From NCBI RefSeq assembly GCF_046250185.1, contig NZ_CP176469.1: a DNA stretch of 64,000 nucleotides. One strand, written 5' to 3'. Shown here piece after piece: positions 25,135 to 34,647 of the stretch (the stretch's first letter is position 1; every line of letters starts with the position of its first letter). The notes beneath the pieces are model-generated. The model saw only the letters and a list, made by a program, of their open reading frames with translations, made no database searches and was not told the origin of the DNA. A program made the translations under genes and the position numbers. Source of the DNA: Litorimonas sp046250185. GTDB taxonomy: Bacteria > Pseudomonadota > Alphaproteobacteria > Caulobacterales > Maricaulaceae.

Positions 25135-27122
25135 TATGAGAGTTTAGCCTTTGCCATAGCAACGATCGCGTCTGATGTGATGCCAAAATGTTCGAACAAT
25201 TCTGCCCCCGGGCCAGAGGCACCAAAGCTGCTCATGCCGATAAACTCGCCGTCGCGGCCAATGATCTCTCCCCAACCTTGACGGATGCCCGCTTCAATAG
25301 CAATTTTGGGTAAGTCCTTGCCAAGCACGGACCGAATATATTTTTCGTCTTGCTCCAAGAACAGATCGAGACATGGCATAGACACGACCCGCGCCGAAAT
25401 ACCGTTGCGCGCCAATTCTTCATGCGCGCTGACTGCGATATTGACCTCTGAGCCAGAGGCGATCAGCACGATGTCGTCCGCCCCAGCTCCAGCCCGCAAG
25501 ACATAGCCGCCGCGCTCACACATATTTCGAGAAGCGACGTCACGCACCGCTGGCACCCCTTGACGGGTTAGCGCCATGATAGAGGGACCATCATTGCGTT
25601 GCACGGCCAATTCCCAACATTCCGCAGTCTCCAGCGCATCGGCTGGGCGGTAGACATAGCAATTCGGGATCGCGCGAAGTGAGGCCACATGTTCGACAGG
25701 CTGGTGCGTTGGGCCGTCTTCACCAACACCAATGGAATCATGCGTCATGACGTAAATCACTCGCTTCTCCATCAATGCTGAGAGGCGGATGGCAGGGCGG
25801 CAATAATCGGCGAAAACGAGGAAAGTACCCGCATAAGGAATAACCCCGCCATGCAAGGCAAGGCCGTTCATCGCCGCGCCCATAATATGCTCGCGAATAC
25901 CGTAATTAACATAACGTCCACCGTAATCACCCGCCTGGATTTCACGAGACGTCGCAGGCGTGCGGGTCTTGTTCGAACCCTCCAGGTCCGCAGAGCCAGA
26001 CATCATATCGGTAATGTGCTCTGTGAGGACAACCAACGCATTCTTCGATGAAGCCCGTGTGGCAAGCTTAGGCTGCTCCTTAGCAATCTTATCTTTGTAG
26101 TCTTGCATAGCGTCTTGCCAGCCAGCGTTCAGTTCGCCTTTCATGGCACGACTAAAATCGTCTGCTTTGGGGCTGTTGGCTAGACGCGCTTTCCATTCTT
26201 TATGTTCGCGGCGACCTTTGCGGCCTGGACGTTTCCACATTTTGTAGACGTCTTCTGGCACCTCAAACGGACCATACTCCCAACCTAGCGCCTTCTTTGT
26301 CGCTGCAATTTCTTCGTCACCCAGTGGTGCACCATGGGCTTTGTTCGTTCCCGCTTTGGTCGGCGCGCCTTTCCCAATCGTGGTTTTACAAGCGATCATC
26401 GTAGGCTTGTCAGATTTCTGCGCACGGCGAAGGGCGTTCGCGACTTTACGCGCATCGTGACCGTCCACTGCAATGACGTTCCAGCCAACGGCCTTAAAAC
26501 GGGCCGTTTGGTTTGTGCTGTCAGAAAGGTCCGTCGATCCATCAATCGTAATCGAATTATCGTCCCATAAAACGATCAATTTGTTGAGCTTCAAATGTCC
26601 CGCCAGCGAGATCGCTTCTTGGCTGATGCCTTCCATCAAGCAACCGTCACCCGCAATGACATAGGTGAAATGATTGACCAGATCATCGCCGTAGCGCGCA
26701 TTCATGTGGCGCTCTGCTAAGGCGAAACCGACACCATTCGCAAGACCTTGCCCTAGCGGACCTGTCGTCGTTTCAACACCTGGCACATGACCATATTCAG
26801 GATGCCCAGCGGTTATAGAGCCTAGCTGTCGGAAGTTCTTGATCTGCTCCATCGTCATGGCTTTGTAGCCTGTCAGGTGTAGCAGAGAGTAGATCAGCAT
26901 AGAGCCGTGACCAGCGGATAGGATAAAGCGGTCACGGTCAGCCCAATCCGGACTAGACGGATCAAATTTTAGGAATTTAGAAAATAGCACTGTCGCAGCA
27001 TCGGCCATTCCCATTGGCATGCCTGGGTGACCCGAATTCGCCGCCTGCACGGCATCCATGGAGAGCGCGGAGATCGCATTGCTCATCTGTTTATGTTCGA
27101 GTTCTGATTTAGAGAGAGACAT
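25134..27122 (-). CDS. tkt: Transketolase
   Basis: The 662-residue thiamine-diphosphate enzyme of the pentose phosphate pathway moves two-carbon ketol units between sugar phosphates. The ThDP motif GDGCLMEGISQEA and the Calvin-type SGHPGMPMG start are present. The pyrimidine-binding half contains DSIGVGEDGPTHQPVE with the conserved His. I chose the ATG at 27122 (MSLSKSEL) because AGGTGA lies just upstream; the ATG at 27146 lacks such a site. The unit with the downstream phosphatase and ICMT-like genes is inferred from overlaps. Confidence 0.97.
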   Translation of the reverse strand: MSLSKSELEHKQMSNAISALSMDAVQAANSGHPGMPMGMADAATVLFSKFLKFDPSSPDWADRDRFILSAGHGSMLIYSLLHLTGYKAMTMEQIKNFRQLGSITAGHPEYGHVPGVETTTGPLGQGLANGVGFALAERHMNARYGDDLVNHFTYVIAGDGCLMEGISQEAISLAGHLKLNKLIVLWDDNSITIDGSTDLSDSTNQTARFKAVGWNVIAVDGHDARKVANALRRAQKSDKPTMIACKTTIGKGAPTKAGTNKAHGAPLGDEEIAATKKALGWEYGPFEVPEDVYKMWKRPGRKGRREHKEWKARLANSPKADDFSRAMKGELNAGWQDAMQDYKDKIAKEQPKLATRASSKNALVVLTEHITDMMSGSADLEGSNKTRTPATSREIQAGDYGGRYVNYGIREHIMGAAMNGLALHGGVIPYAGTFLVFADYCRPAIRLSALMEKRVIYVMTHDSIGVGEDGPTHQPVEHVASLRAIPNCYVYRPADALETAECWELAVQRNDGPSIMALTRQGVPAVRDVASRNMCERGGYVLRAGAGADDIVLIASGSEVNIAVSAHEELARNGISARVVSMPCLDLFLEQDEKYIRSVLGKDLPKIAIEAGIRQGWGEIIGRDGEFIGMSSFGASGPGAELFEHFGITSDAIVAMAKAKLS

Positions 27123-27240
27123 GTGTTTCACCTGATACGTTGCCATCTACGTGACTTGATTCCGTTTGCAAAATTGAATGGCACAAGGACGGCGCAATGG
27201 CTAGCGCCCTGGCCCGCATAAATGTGGACGACCGCAGCGC

Positions 27241-29109
27241 TTACCCTAAGCCAAAAGCAAGGGCGGTATGATAGGTGATACCCGCTGCAACATACGCCAT
27301 GACGAAAAGGTAGCCAAAGGCAAAGATTGGCCATTTCCAGCTATTCGTTTCTTTGCGGATAATCGCGAGCGTCGACAGACATTGCGGCGCAAACACAAAC
27401 CAAGCGAGGAAAGCCAAAGCCGTAGCCATTGACCAATCCGCTCCGACAATCGCGCTAATCTCGGACTCTGATGCGGCTTCACCCAAACCATATATGATGG
27501 CGAGTGAACTCACTGCGACTTCCCGCGCTGCCATGGCAGGAATAAGTGAGATTGCGATTTCGAGGTTAAACCCGATAGGCCGCAGGATAGGCTCAATAAA
27601 GCTGCCAAGTTTGCCCGCATATGTGCTGGCAATCGTCGTGGCTCGCATCGGGAAGCTGGCTAGGAACCAGATAATGATAGAGGCTGGCAAGATAATGCGC
27701 CCTGCCCGTGTGATAAAGATCATGGCGCGATCATATAACCCGCGCAAATAGTCTTTAAAAACGGGAGCTTTATAGCTTGGCAATTCGATCAGCAGCGATG
27801 ACTTCCCGCCTTTAAGCAGCACACGTTTGAAAAGAAAAGCCATAATCATCGCAAAGACAATCCCAACAACAACCAGACCAAATGCCACTAATCCCTGTTG
27901 GTTAAACCACCCAATTTTCTTATTTGGAATAAAGGCACCAATAATCAAAAAATAGACTGGCCACCTTGCCGAACACGTCATAAGGGGCGCGATCAGGATC
28001 GTCGTTAGACGATCACGTTCATTTTCGATCGTTCGTGCCGCCATAACGCCTGGAATAGCGCAAGCGAAGCTAGACAGAAGCGGGATAAATGCTCGACCAT
28101 TCAAACCGACTTTCGCCATAATACTGTCAACGAGAAATGCAGCGCGCGCCATATAGCCAGACGCTTCGAGCAGTAAGATAAAGGCAAAGAGAATCAGAAT
28201 TTGGGGCAAGAAGACCAATACAGCCCCTACACCGCCAATAATCCCGTCCGAAATCAAAGATCGCAGCCAACCGTCTGGCACAATAAGAGATACACCGGAT
28301 TGCAATAACCCAATGCCTGTTTCGATCATATCCATCCCAGGGCCAGCCCAGCTATAGACCGCTTGGAACATGACGAACAAAATACCAAACAAGATAACGA
28401 GGCCAATCACAGGGTGAAGAACGATTTTATCAATGCGCTGTGTAAAGGTTTCGGCTTGCTCAATGCGACTAACGGCCCCTCGCGCGATCGACCGCGCTTT
28501 AGATTGTAAGTCTTTTAAACTATCAGGTTCGGCGTCTGGTGTCTGAGCCGAACCGTGTAGAATATCGCCACCCCACTCAGCGAGGTAGTCCAGTAAATGC
28601 GCACGGCCCGAAGCCCTGACAGCGACGCAGGAAATCACAGGGATGCCCAGCTGCGCTTCCAAATCCTGGGTATCTATCTCAATGCCATCTCGCGCGGCCA
28701 TGTCCATCATATTGAGAACAAGTATAATCGGCACGCCGTAATTCTTGGCTTGTAAGACATTGTGCAAGTGAGTTGAAATATGGGATGCATCCATCATGAA
28801 AATGATGCCGTCAGGCGCTCGCTCGCCTTCAAGGTTGCCGCTCACAGCATCAATCGCAACACGCTCATCCATGCTGTGACCGCAATTTCCGTAGACACCT
28901 GGTAAGTCGAGTAATTCGACAGTTTGATCATTGGCGAGAGAAAATTCGCCTTTTCGGTATTCAACCGTAACGCCTGGATAATTCGCGACCTTTGCGCGGC
29001 CGCCCGTTAAAGCATTAAACAGTGACGTTTTTCCGCAATTTGGCGCTCCCAACAGAGCCAGTCGCAAAACATCGCTATCGGCTTCAGGGGCTAGTAAATC
29101 AATGCTCAT
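27241..29109 (-). CDS. feoB: Ferrous iron transporter FeoB
   Basis: This 622-residue inner-membrane Fe2+ transporter has a GTPase domain: G1 GAPNCGKTS (21-29), G3 DLPGVYGN and G4 NMMD. The gate-containing membrane domain includes LIAPLMTCSARWPVY with the conserved Cys, followed by further TM helices. It is shorter than the 770-residue E. coli protein but normal for alphaproteobacteria. No FeoC follows. The start overlaps the feoA stop (ATGA), and expression is expected to follow iron through the Fur-like box before feoA. Confidence 0.97.
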   Translation of the reverse strand: MSIDLLAPEADSDVLRLALLGAPNCGKTSLFNALTGGRAKVANYPGVTVEYRKGEFSLANDQTVELLDLPGVYGNCGHSMDERVAIDAVSGNLEGERAPDGIIFMMDASHISTHLHNVLQAKNYGVPIILVLNMMDMAARDGIEIDTQDLEAQLGIPVISCVAVRASGRAHLLDYLAEWGGDILHGSAQTPDAEPDSLKDLQSKARSIARGAVSRIEQAETFTQRIDKIVLHPVIGLVILFGILFVMFQAVYSWAGPGMDMIETGIGLLQSGVSLIVPDGWLRSLISDGIIGGVGAVLVFLPQILILFAFILLLEASGYMARAAFLVDSIMAKVGLNGRAFIPLLSSFACAIPGVMAARTIENERDRLTTILIAPLMTCSARWPVYFLIIGAFIPNKKIGWFNQQGLVAFGLVVVGIVFAMIMAFLFKRVLLKGGKSSLLIELPSYKAPVFKDYLRGLYDRAMIFITRAGRIILPASIIIWFLASFPMRATTIASTYAGKLGSFIEPILRPIGFNLEIAISLIPAMAAREVAVSSLAIIYGLGEAASESEISAIVGADWSMATALAFLAWFVFAPQCLSTLAIIRKETNSWKWPIFAFGYLFVMAYVAAGITYHTALAFGLG

Positions 29110-29357
29110 ACTGCAATCGCCTCTACCAAGATCGCAGTGGCATCCTCACGACGCAAAGCAATGATCGCACCGTTAAGTCTGACTGACATTGGATTGCGGC
29201 CAAATAAGCCAAAATGCATCGCCGTCACATTGTCATCCTCCGCAAACCCGATCTCCCGCAGGCGCGTGACAAGCTCAGGGTCCGAATCGCGAAAGCCAAT
29301 AATCTTAGCCGTCAGATTCTTGGGAAGCGTGCCTAATGATTGCAATTCGGATGACAT
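29106..29357 (-). CDS. feoA: Ferrous iron transport protein FeoA
   Basis: This 83-residue SH3-like cytoplasmic partner of FeoB is needed for full Fe2+ uptake in other bacteria. The family pattern is visible in RLREIGFAEDDNV followed by NPMSVRLNGAIIALRREDA. The GGTGG site lies just before the ATG. It overlaps feoB by four bases and follows a Fur-like palindrome. Confidence 0.95.
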   Translation of the reverse strand: MSSELQSLGTLPKNLTAKIIGFRDSDPELVTRLREIGFAEDDNVTAMHFGLFGRNPMSVRLNGAIIALRREDATAILVEAIAV

Positions 29358-29370
29358 CAGCCACCCTTAA

Positions 29371-29385
29371 TGCGAACCATTCTCA
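29371..29385 (-). promoter_or_regulatory. Candidate Fur box upstream of feoAB
   Basis: The minus strand reads TGAGAATGGTTCGCA, a 7-1-7 imperfect inverted repeat (TGAGAAT against TGCGAAC, five of seven positions agreeing). It resembles Fur sites of the TGAGAATnATTCTCA type. It ends 14 bases before the feoA start, so a bound repressor would block the leader or the promoter. Confidence 0.5.
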
Positions 29386-29541
29386 AATGCAAAAGAAAAG
29401 CTCGGTTAAACTTAGAGAAAGCTGCGACAAATTAGAATGAAAGCCTCTAGGCAGCTGTTATAAATTTTTGCCGATATTGAGCGATAAAGCCTGTGGACAG
29501 GGCGAAACTCTTTGCCTATAAGCCGCCACGCTTAAGAGCAT

Positions 29542-29617
29542 GGCCGAATAGCTCAGTTGGTAGAGCAACGGATTGAAAATCCGTGTGTCCCTGGTTCAAA
29601 TCCAGGTTCGGCCACCA
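29542..29617 (+). tRNA. tRNA-Phe (anticodon GAA)
   Basis: This 76-base tRNA has a seven-base acceptor stem (GGCCGAA with TTCGGCC) and the D-arm segment AGCTCAGTTGGTAGAGC. The anticodon stem-loop contains TTGAAAA with GAA, the T-loop is GGTTCAAATCC, and an encoded CCA follows. It stands on the + strand between the feo genes and a TonB receptor, both on the other strand. Confidence 0.97.
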
Positions 29618-29704
29618 TTTTCCCATAAAAAACTTACAGCCCAACAAAGCTCTTTTTTGCACCGTTTTTAACTCAATCATTGGGTCATTGCCGATATGCT
29701 TTGC

Positions 29705-31747
29705 TTAAAATGTCCCGCTAAACTCAATTTCCAAAATTGGGCCGAAAGCCCGTGACTGAAATTCTGTGAAATCAAGAACACCGCGATCACGGCGATCAGT
29801 GAAGACTTGGCGAGTAAACTCCTCTCGCGAATCAATTATGTTGATCACTTCAGCTTTGATTTTCATTCCCAAAACATCTTTGTGTTCGAGAAACGCATAG
29901 GTGATTGGCCGCTTCAGCGTAGGGTCATCGGTCGTGAAAAGACGAAAGCCGCGATAGTCCGCGAATTCACGCACACCGCCGCCATAAGCCCAGGAGGTTT
30001 TAGGAATATCGTGACGCATGCGCGCGTGCCAAAAAGTTTTTTTATCGCGACTTAGTTGTCGGGATATGCCCGTCACTGGATCGTCAACTTTGCTATCGCG
30101 CCATTCCAAATCAAGATCAAACTGTGTCCCGTCCCAGCCCCAGCGGCTGCCCTTGATACTAGTATTAAAATCCACACCATATTGCACCGCACTATCAACA
30201 TTCCCAACGGCATCACCGTCTTCCCCAATCGGGATACGATCAACGAGGTCAGAAATAAGATTGAAATAGGGGCTAATTTTGATTGTAAAGCCCTGCCCGA
30301 AATCCTTGTCAAACTCAGTCGAAAAATTCCAGCTTTGCGACGGCACTAAGTTGATGTTGCCGACTCGGTCAATATTGTCCTCAACATCGACGAAAGAAAT
30401 AAAGTCAAAAAAGCTAAGTTGATCAACCTCGCGCTCGATTTTAAACCGAAGCGAAGCGCTTTCATCTGGTTTATAAGTCGCGAGAAGGAAGCCTTTAGGC
30501 CGCACAAAGTCACGTGTTAAGCCCCCTGTCTGCTCTAGCTTAGAATACTCTACACCCACTGACGCTTGCAAATTCCATTTAGCCGTCATGGCGCGGCTAT
30601 GTGTTAAAGTGGTCTCCGCGCGGCGCTCCTCTACGCGGGATGTTGCACCGTTGATGTCTATATTGACAAAATTCCCACCATCAAACTCTTGCAGCATCGA
30701 CTCAATATCGAGAACATTCAGAGCACCCTCAGCGCTCAGCGTCCAGTCGCGGCCTACTGTCGGCGACCAGCTATATTCTGTGCGTGCTATGGTTTCTGTT
30801 TCGTCGGCAAGGCGGTCAAAAATAGATCCGCTGGCTTGCTCACCATTGAGCGCAAAGACGGAAAAGACACTGCGGGTTGGGGATCGCTCAAACCTATAAT
30901 ACCCGATCATTTTCAATTTACCTAGCCCGACTGGAAATTCATAATCCGCGCCAGCTTTGGCATTCCATTCATTTTCACCGCCCGTGAAAACGGTTTCAAG
31001 ATCTTCTCCGCGGAGCGTTTGTGCGCGGCGGCTGGATCGAACTAATTGTGTTGAATTATATTTGTTATACTCCAAGTTCAAATTCGCAGTATGATCATCG
31101 CGCGGCTTCCAAGTCAGGTCTAGCGCACCGCCAGGGCCGTCAAAATTGTAACGCCCCAGTTCATCGCGAATTTCAAAAATATCGCCCGCCGCGTCTCGCA
31201 ATATCTCTGGCCCCCAATCCCCATTCCGATTGGCCTCATTCCTTAGTTCCGCTGAATATGTGAGATTGCCAGTCTCGCCTGAGAGCGTGAGGTGGGCGTG
31301 ACCTAAATTGATTTTTTGACGCTTTCGAAACTGGGGAGCCCAACTCCATGTACCTGTCTGCCCGGTTGTTGTCGTTATCACATCCGCGACCTGACCCGAT
31401 AGTCCGGGAATATCCAATGACGCTCCGTCTTTGATCTCAATCCGCACAACATTTTCTGCAACGATACGTGACAGCTGCGACCCGACATCTGTCTTCCCCG
31501 TGAGCCGTTCGCCATTGATCAGAATATTAGCCCCTCCCTGCCCCAAACCACGGCGATCTTCCGCACCTTGAAGCTGGAACCCTGGAATTTGAACAACCAT
31601 GTCCAACGCATTTCTTGGCGCGTATTGTGAAAAAAATTCTGCCTCAAATACATTGTTTGCGGTTTGGGCAAAAACAGCTTGCGCACTTATCATAAGGGTG
31701 AGCGGTATTGTTGCCGCACAGAGCAGCATTTTGAATCTAGCGGTCAT
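29705..31747 (-). CDS. TonB-dependent receptor-like outer-membrane protein
   Basis: This is a 680-residue outer-membrane barrel with a signal peptide ending near AQAVFAQ. A plug domain follows (ALDMVVQIPGFQLQG, NILINGERLTGK, RIEIKDGASLDIPG), then a long run of amphipathic strands. It ends in Phe (EIEFSGTF), as expected for Bam-dependent barrels. The plug starts immediately after the signal peptide and I see no clear TonB box, so transport energised by TonB is uncertain. It begins 26 bases after the M56/M23 gene on the same strand and may belong to that BlaI-controlled unit. The substrate is unknown. Confidence 0.88.
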   Translation of the reverse strand: MTARFKMLLCAATIPLTLMISAQAVFAQTANNVFEAEFFSQYAPRNALDMVVQIPGFQLQGAEDRRGLGQGGANILINGERLTGKTDVGSQLSRIVAENVVRIEIKDGASLDIPGLSGQVADVITTTTGQTGTWSWAPQFRKRQKINLGHAHLTLSGETGNLTYSAELRNEANRNGDWGPEILRDAAGDIFEIRDELGRYNFDGPGGALDLTWKPRDDHTANLNLEYNKYNSTQLVRSSRRAQTLRGEDLETVFTGGENEWNAKAGADYEFPVGLGKLKMIGYYRFERSPTRSVFSVFALNGEQASGSIFDRLADETETIARTEYSWSPTVGRDWTLSAEGALNVLDIESMLQEFDGGNFVNIDINGATSRVEERRAETTLTHSRAMTAKWNLQASVGVEYSKLEQTGGLTRDFVRPKGFLLATYKPDESASLRFKIEREVDQLSFFDFISFVDVEDNIDRVGNINLVPSQSWNFSTEFDKDFGQGFTIKISPYFNLISDLVDRIPIGEDGDAVGNVDSAVQYGVDFNTSIKGSRWGWDGTQFDLDLEWRDSKVDDPVTGISRQLSRDKKTFWHARMRHDIPKTSWAYGGGVREFADYRGFRLFTTDDPTLKRPITYAFLEHKDVLGMKIKAEVINIIDSREEFTRQVFTDRRDRGVLDFTEFQSRAFGPILEIEFSGTF

Positions 31748-31773
31748 GGGATGTTCTTTTTTAGTTTAGGGGT

Positions 31774-34221
31774 TTATTTAATAAGGATTTGGGGATCGAG
31801 CGTTTGCCCGTCTTTGCGGATTTCAAAATGCAGATGTGGGCCAGTTGATTGCCCTGTTGATCCCACAGTGCCAATAACGTCGCCAGCTTTCACATATTGC
31901 CCAGGCGAAACCGTGAAATTATTCATATGGCCATAGAGCGTCTGATAGCCAGTTGAATGATTTAGAACGACGCGATTGCCCCATTTAGGTTCTGTTGTCA
32001 CAAGATGAACAACACCGTCGGCACTCGCAAATATCGGCGCGCCCAAGTCGCCCTTTAGGTCAATACCGTTATGCGTTTGCTCCCATAATTTTCCCGCGCG
32101 GCCGTACTTAGCATTGATATGCTGGCTACGCGTAGGCCATGTGAAGTTCGGGGCAAAAGAATTTCCAGTATAACTTGTTTTGTGGACGTGCGCTTTCGCC
32201 TCTGGCTGTGGGGGAGTTGGTTGCGGCGGAGCTAGGGGTTTAGGCGTCCTTGGATCATGCACTTCCCCGTTTTTATGTATATGCCGACCAATCGTGACTT
32301 TGTTGGACGGCTTTGCTGTCTTGTCATTCGACTGCGATACAATACTAGTTGAACCAGGCTTTAAGGTGATGGTCGTTTCGGCATTTTTCTTGATGTCAAA
32401 ACTCGAGATGAGGTCGCAATATTTGCTCTCTATGGCTTTTGGAATAATCTGACCATTCACGGCCCAACGATCCCCGACATTAATAAGCGTGACGGTTTCA
32501 GCTCGTGAGTTTAAATAACCGTCCTCAATTAGAAACCCATATAGCGTTTCGCGCAATGCATTATGTTTCTCACGTTTTTTTTCGGTGCGCTTAGCTTGTT
32601 CTTTGACACGTTCACGCTGCAATTCTAAGCGTTCTCGCTGTTCGGCCATGCGCTTCCGCTGAGCGTCTGCCCGTTCTTTCTGCGCCTTAGCGCGGTCGGC
32701 CCTAGCCTCAGCCATATCTTGCTCACGCTCAGCCATCGCGAGGGCGCGCTCAACTTCCCGTTCAACAATATCGTCGATTTGATCTTGAAGGCGCTCCGCC
32801 TGTCTCTGCGCACGTTCCGTAGCGCGTTCGACATCTCTCTTCATGCGCTCCCGGTCACGTTCGCTTAGGCCGTTATTATCTTCGAGATAACGCTCTAAAT
32901 CTGCCTCAAAGTATTCCATGTCAATTTCAAATTGATTCATTTTTGCGTCGAAATCAGTCACATCAAGCTTGCCATTTTTGTATTTAGGCGGCGCTGGTGG
33001 TTGTGGCGGCTCTGGCATAGCGACTGGCAGATCATCAAGAACTTCTGGTGACGCGTCAACGTCAGTCCAAGTGCCTTTCACTAGCACCCATCTGCGGCCA
33101 TCTTCGGTCACTTTGACTGTTACATTTCGACCATTTAGGCGCTTTGTTTCAAATTTATAATTTTGCTTATCTGCGTTCGCGTGGCCGTAAACTTTCGGCT
33201 CTGGATGTGCGTTCGCTTCAGAGGTTGTCGATAGATAAATTCCACCAATCAATAGAGTTGCAATTAAAGGCATGAGAAGATGCTCTGGGCGGCGTTGATG
33301 CTCGACAGACCCCACAAGCCGTTTCAGGCGATCCATCAAAGGCATATCCCCGCCATCAGCCGCCATAGCGAAACTCTGATTGGTCTTTTGCAAACTTAAT
33401 GCTGCCAGGCCGCGGATCAGAGCATGAGGATTGCGCGACTGAGCTACAGCTAGGTCGTCGCACGCCTGCTCACGGTCAATATCAATCTTATTGGAAATGT
33501 AGTGAATGGCTGGGTGAAAAAAGAGAGCTGTTTTTATCGCAGTTTGAAACAAATTCACCAAGTAATCATAGCGGCGAATATGCGCGAGTTCATGCAGCAA
33601 AATCGCTTCTATTTGATCACTCGGCAGCCCCATAAGGAAACCTGTCGGGACTAGGACAACAGGCTTTATAAACCCAATCGTCAGAGGACCAGACACATGG
33701 TCGGAGATAAAGATGCGCACCCTGTCGGTCACTCCCGTATTAAGGACAAGTGTTCGAAAACGGTTTTGCCAAACGGTAGGAACGTCAGTCAAACCGGTAT
33801 GACGCAGCTTTTGCGTCATGACGTAAGCAGTCAAATATCTAGCTGCGACAACAGCAAAGCCGAGGCACCACAAAACCCCTAATAATGGCGTATAAGCTGC
33901 GACTGACACGGCTAGTGTTTGAGGCAATATTTGTGGGCCGCCACTGGCTCCAATGAGCAGTGCTGCGCTTTGCGGCACAGCATCAACTGAGGAAACCGCC
34001 TTAGCTCCAATCAGGGCTTCACCGCCACTCTGGTATATCCCGAAGGTAACCAGAAAGGCTGCAAAGCAACTGAACAAACACAGGATTTGAAAATTATAGC
34101 GAAGTGACGGTGCGCTGTTCTTTGTAATCGCTCGAAAAGCGACCACCGCCAACATCGCTAGCGCTCCCTGCCAAAGACTGTGCAATAAAGCCCACCCTAA
34201 GCTATCAAAAACCTGTGTCAT
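31774..34221 (-). CDS. BlaR1-like M56 metallopeptidase fused to an M23 peptidoglycan endopeptidase
   Basis: This 815-residue protein joins two peptidases. Residues 1-340 form a BlaR1/MecR1-type M56 membrane protease with TM helices near 10-30, 40-60 and 108-132, the zinc motif HELAH (210-214), the downstream DREQACDD (249-256), and a last TM helix near 310-330. Residues about 440-560 are a highly charged coiled coil rich in Arg, Glu and Lys. Residues about 690-815 form a complete M23 domain: HNGIDLKGD, LYGHMNN and GPHLHFEI. The penicillin-binding sensor of true BlaR1 is absent, with the M23 module in its place. The BlaI gene lies 37 bases upstream. A role in sensing or remodelling the cell wall is inferred. 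Confidence 0.92.
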   Translation of the reverse strand: MTQVFDSLGWALLHSLWQGALAMLAVVAFRAITKNSAPSLRYNFQILCLFSCFAAFLVTFGIYQSGGEALIGAKAVSSVDAVPQSAALLIGASGGPQILPQTLAVSVAAYTPLLGVLWCLGFAVVAARYLTAYVMTQKLRHTGLTDVPTVWQNRFRTLVLNTGVTDRVRIFISDHVSGPLTIGFIKPVVLVPTGFLMGLPSDQIEAILLHELAHIRRYDYLVNLFQTAIKTALFFHPAIHYISNKIDIDREQACDDLAVAQSRNPHALIRGLAALSLQKTNQSFAMAADGGDMPLMDRLKRLVGSVEHQRRPEHLLMPLIATLLIGGIYLSTTSEANAHPEPKVYGHANADKQNYKFETKRLNGRNVTVKVTEDGRRWVLVKGTWTDVDASPEVLDDLPVAMPEPPQPPAPPKYKNGKLDVTDFDAKMNQFEIDMEYFEADLERYLEDNNGLSERDRERMKRDVERATERAQRQAERLQDQIDDIVEREVERALAMAEREQDMAEARADRAKAQKERADAQRKRMAEQRERLELQRERVKEQAKRTEKKREKHNALRETLYGFLIEDGYLNSRAETVTLINVGDRWAVNGQIIPKAIESKYCDLISSFDIKKNAETTITLKPGSTSIVSQSNDKTAKPSNKVTIGRHIHKNGEVHDPRTPKPLAPPQPTPPQPEAKAHVHKTSYTGNSFAPNFTWPTRSQHINAKYGRAGKLWEQTHNGIDLKGDLGAPIFASADGVVHLVTTEPKWGNRVVLNHSTGYQTLYGHMNNFTVSPGQYVKAGDVIGTVGSTGQSTGPHLHFEIRKDGQTLDPQILIK

Positions 34222-34258
34222 TTGCGCCTCCTTCGCGACTGAACTCCTGGCACGGAGC

Positions 34259-34636
34259 CTAGCTTTTGGGTTCCATATCTTTCAGGAACTGTTTTATTTT
34301 TTCAATTTCAGCTTCGCTTGGATCAGACTTACCCAATGCGTGCATGACAAGATCGGACACTGAATTTCCGAAAGTTGTTTCGACAAAGCGATTGACGAGG
34401 TGTGTTTTCGTCTCGTCCTCTGACACAAGCGCCTTATAATTAAATGACTTCCCCTCACCCGGCTCTCGCGCGACAAGTCCTTTATCGAACATGCGCTGAA
34501 CTTGCTTTAGTGTCGTCGTGTAACCCACATCCTTTTGATCGCTGAGATGTTTGTGAATGGACTTCACGCTACAAGGCTCATGCTCCCATAAGACATTCAA
34601 AATTGCTGTTTCAGCGACTGAGGGTTTCGTTTTCAT
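34259..34636 (-). CDS. BlaI/MecI-type transcriptional repressor
   Basis: This 125-residue winged-helix repressor has the recognition region VGYTTTLKQVQRMFDKGLV and the family start (SVAETAILNVLWEHEPCSVKSI). The C-terminal half should dimerise and hold the site that the partner protease cleaves. The ATG at 34636 is used; a TTG at 34642 would add two residues. It is the first gene of the unit with the M56/M23 protein. The three inverted repeats directly upstream are its likely operators, as in bla and mec systems. Confidence 0.93.
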   Translation of the reverse strand: MKTKPSVAETAILNVLWEHEPCSVKSIHKHLSDQKDVGYTTTLKQVQRMFDKGLVAREPGEGKSFNYKALVSEDETKTHLVNRFVETTFGNSVSDLVMHALGKSDPSEAEIEKIKQFLKDMEPKS

Positions 34637-34647
34637 AAACAATCGAT

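Noticed and set aside
27190..27230. GC-rich hairpin (GGCGC/GCGCC) between tkt and feoB
   Set aside because: Short stem without T run; transcription of feoB may end there, but the evidence is too weak.
31774..34642. Beta-lactamase regulation system
   Set aside because: BlaI and M56 are present, but there is no penicillin-binding sensor domain and no beta-lactamase gene within the window.
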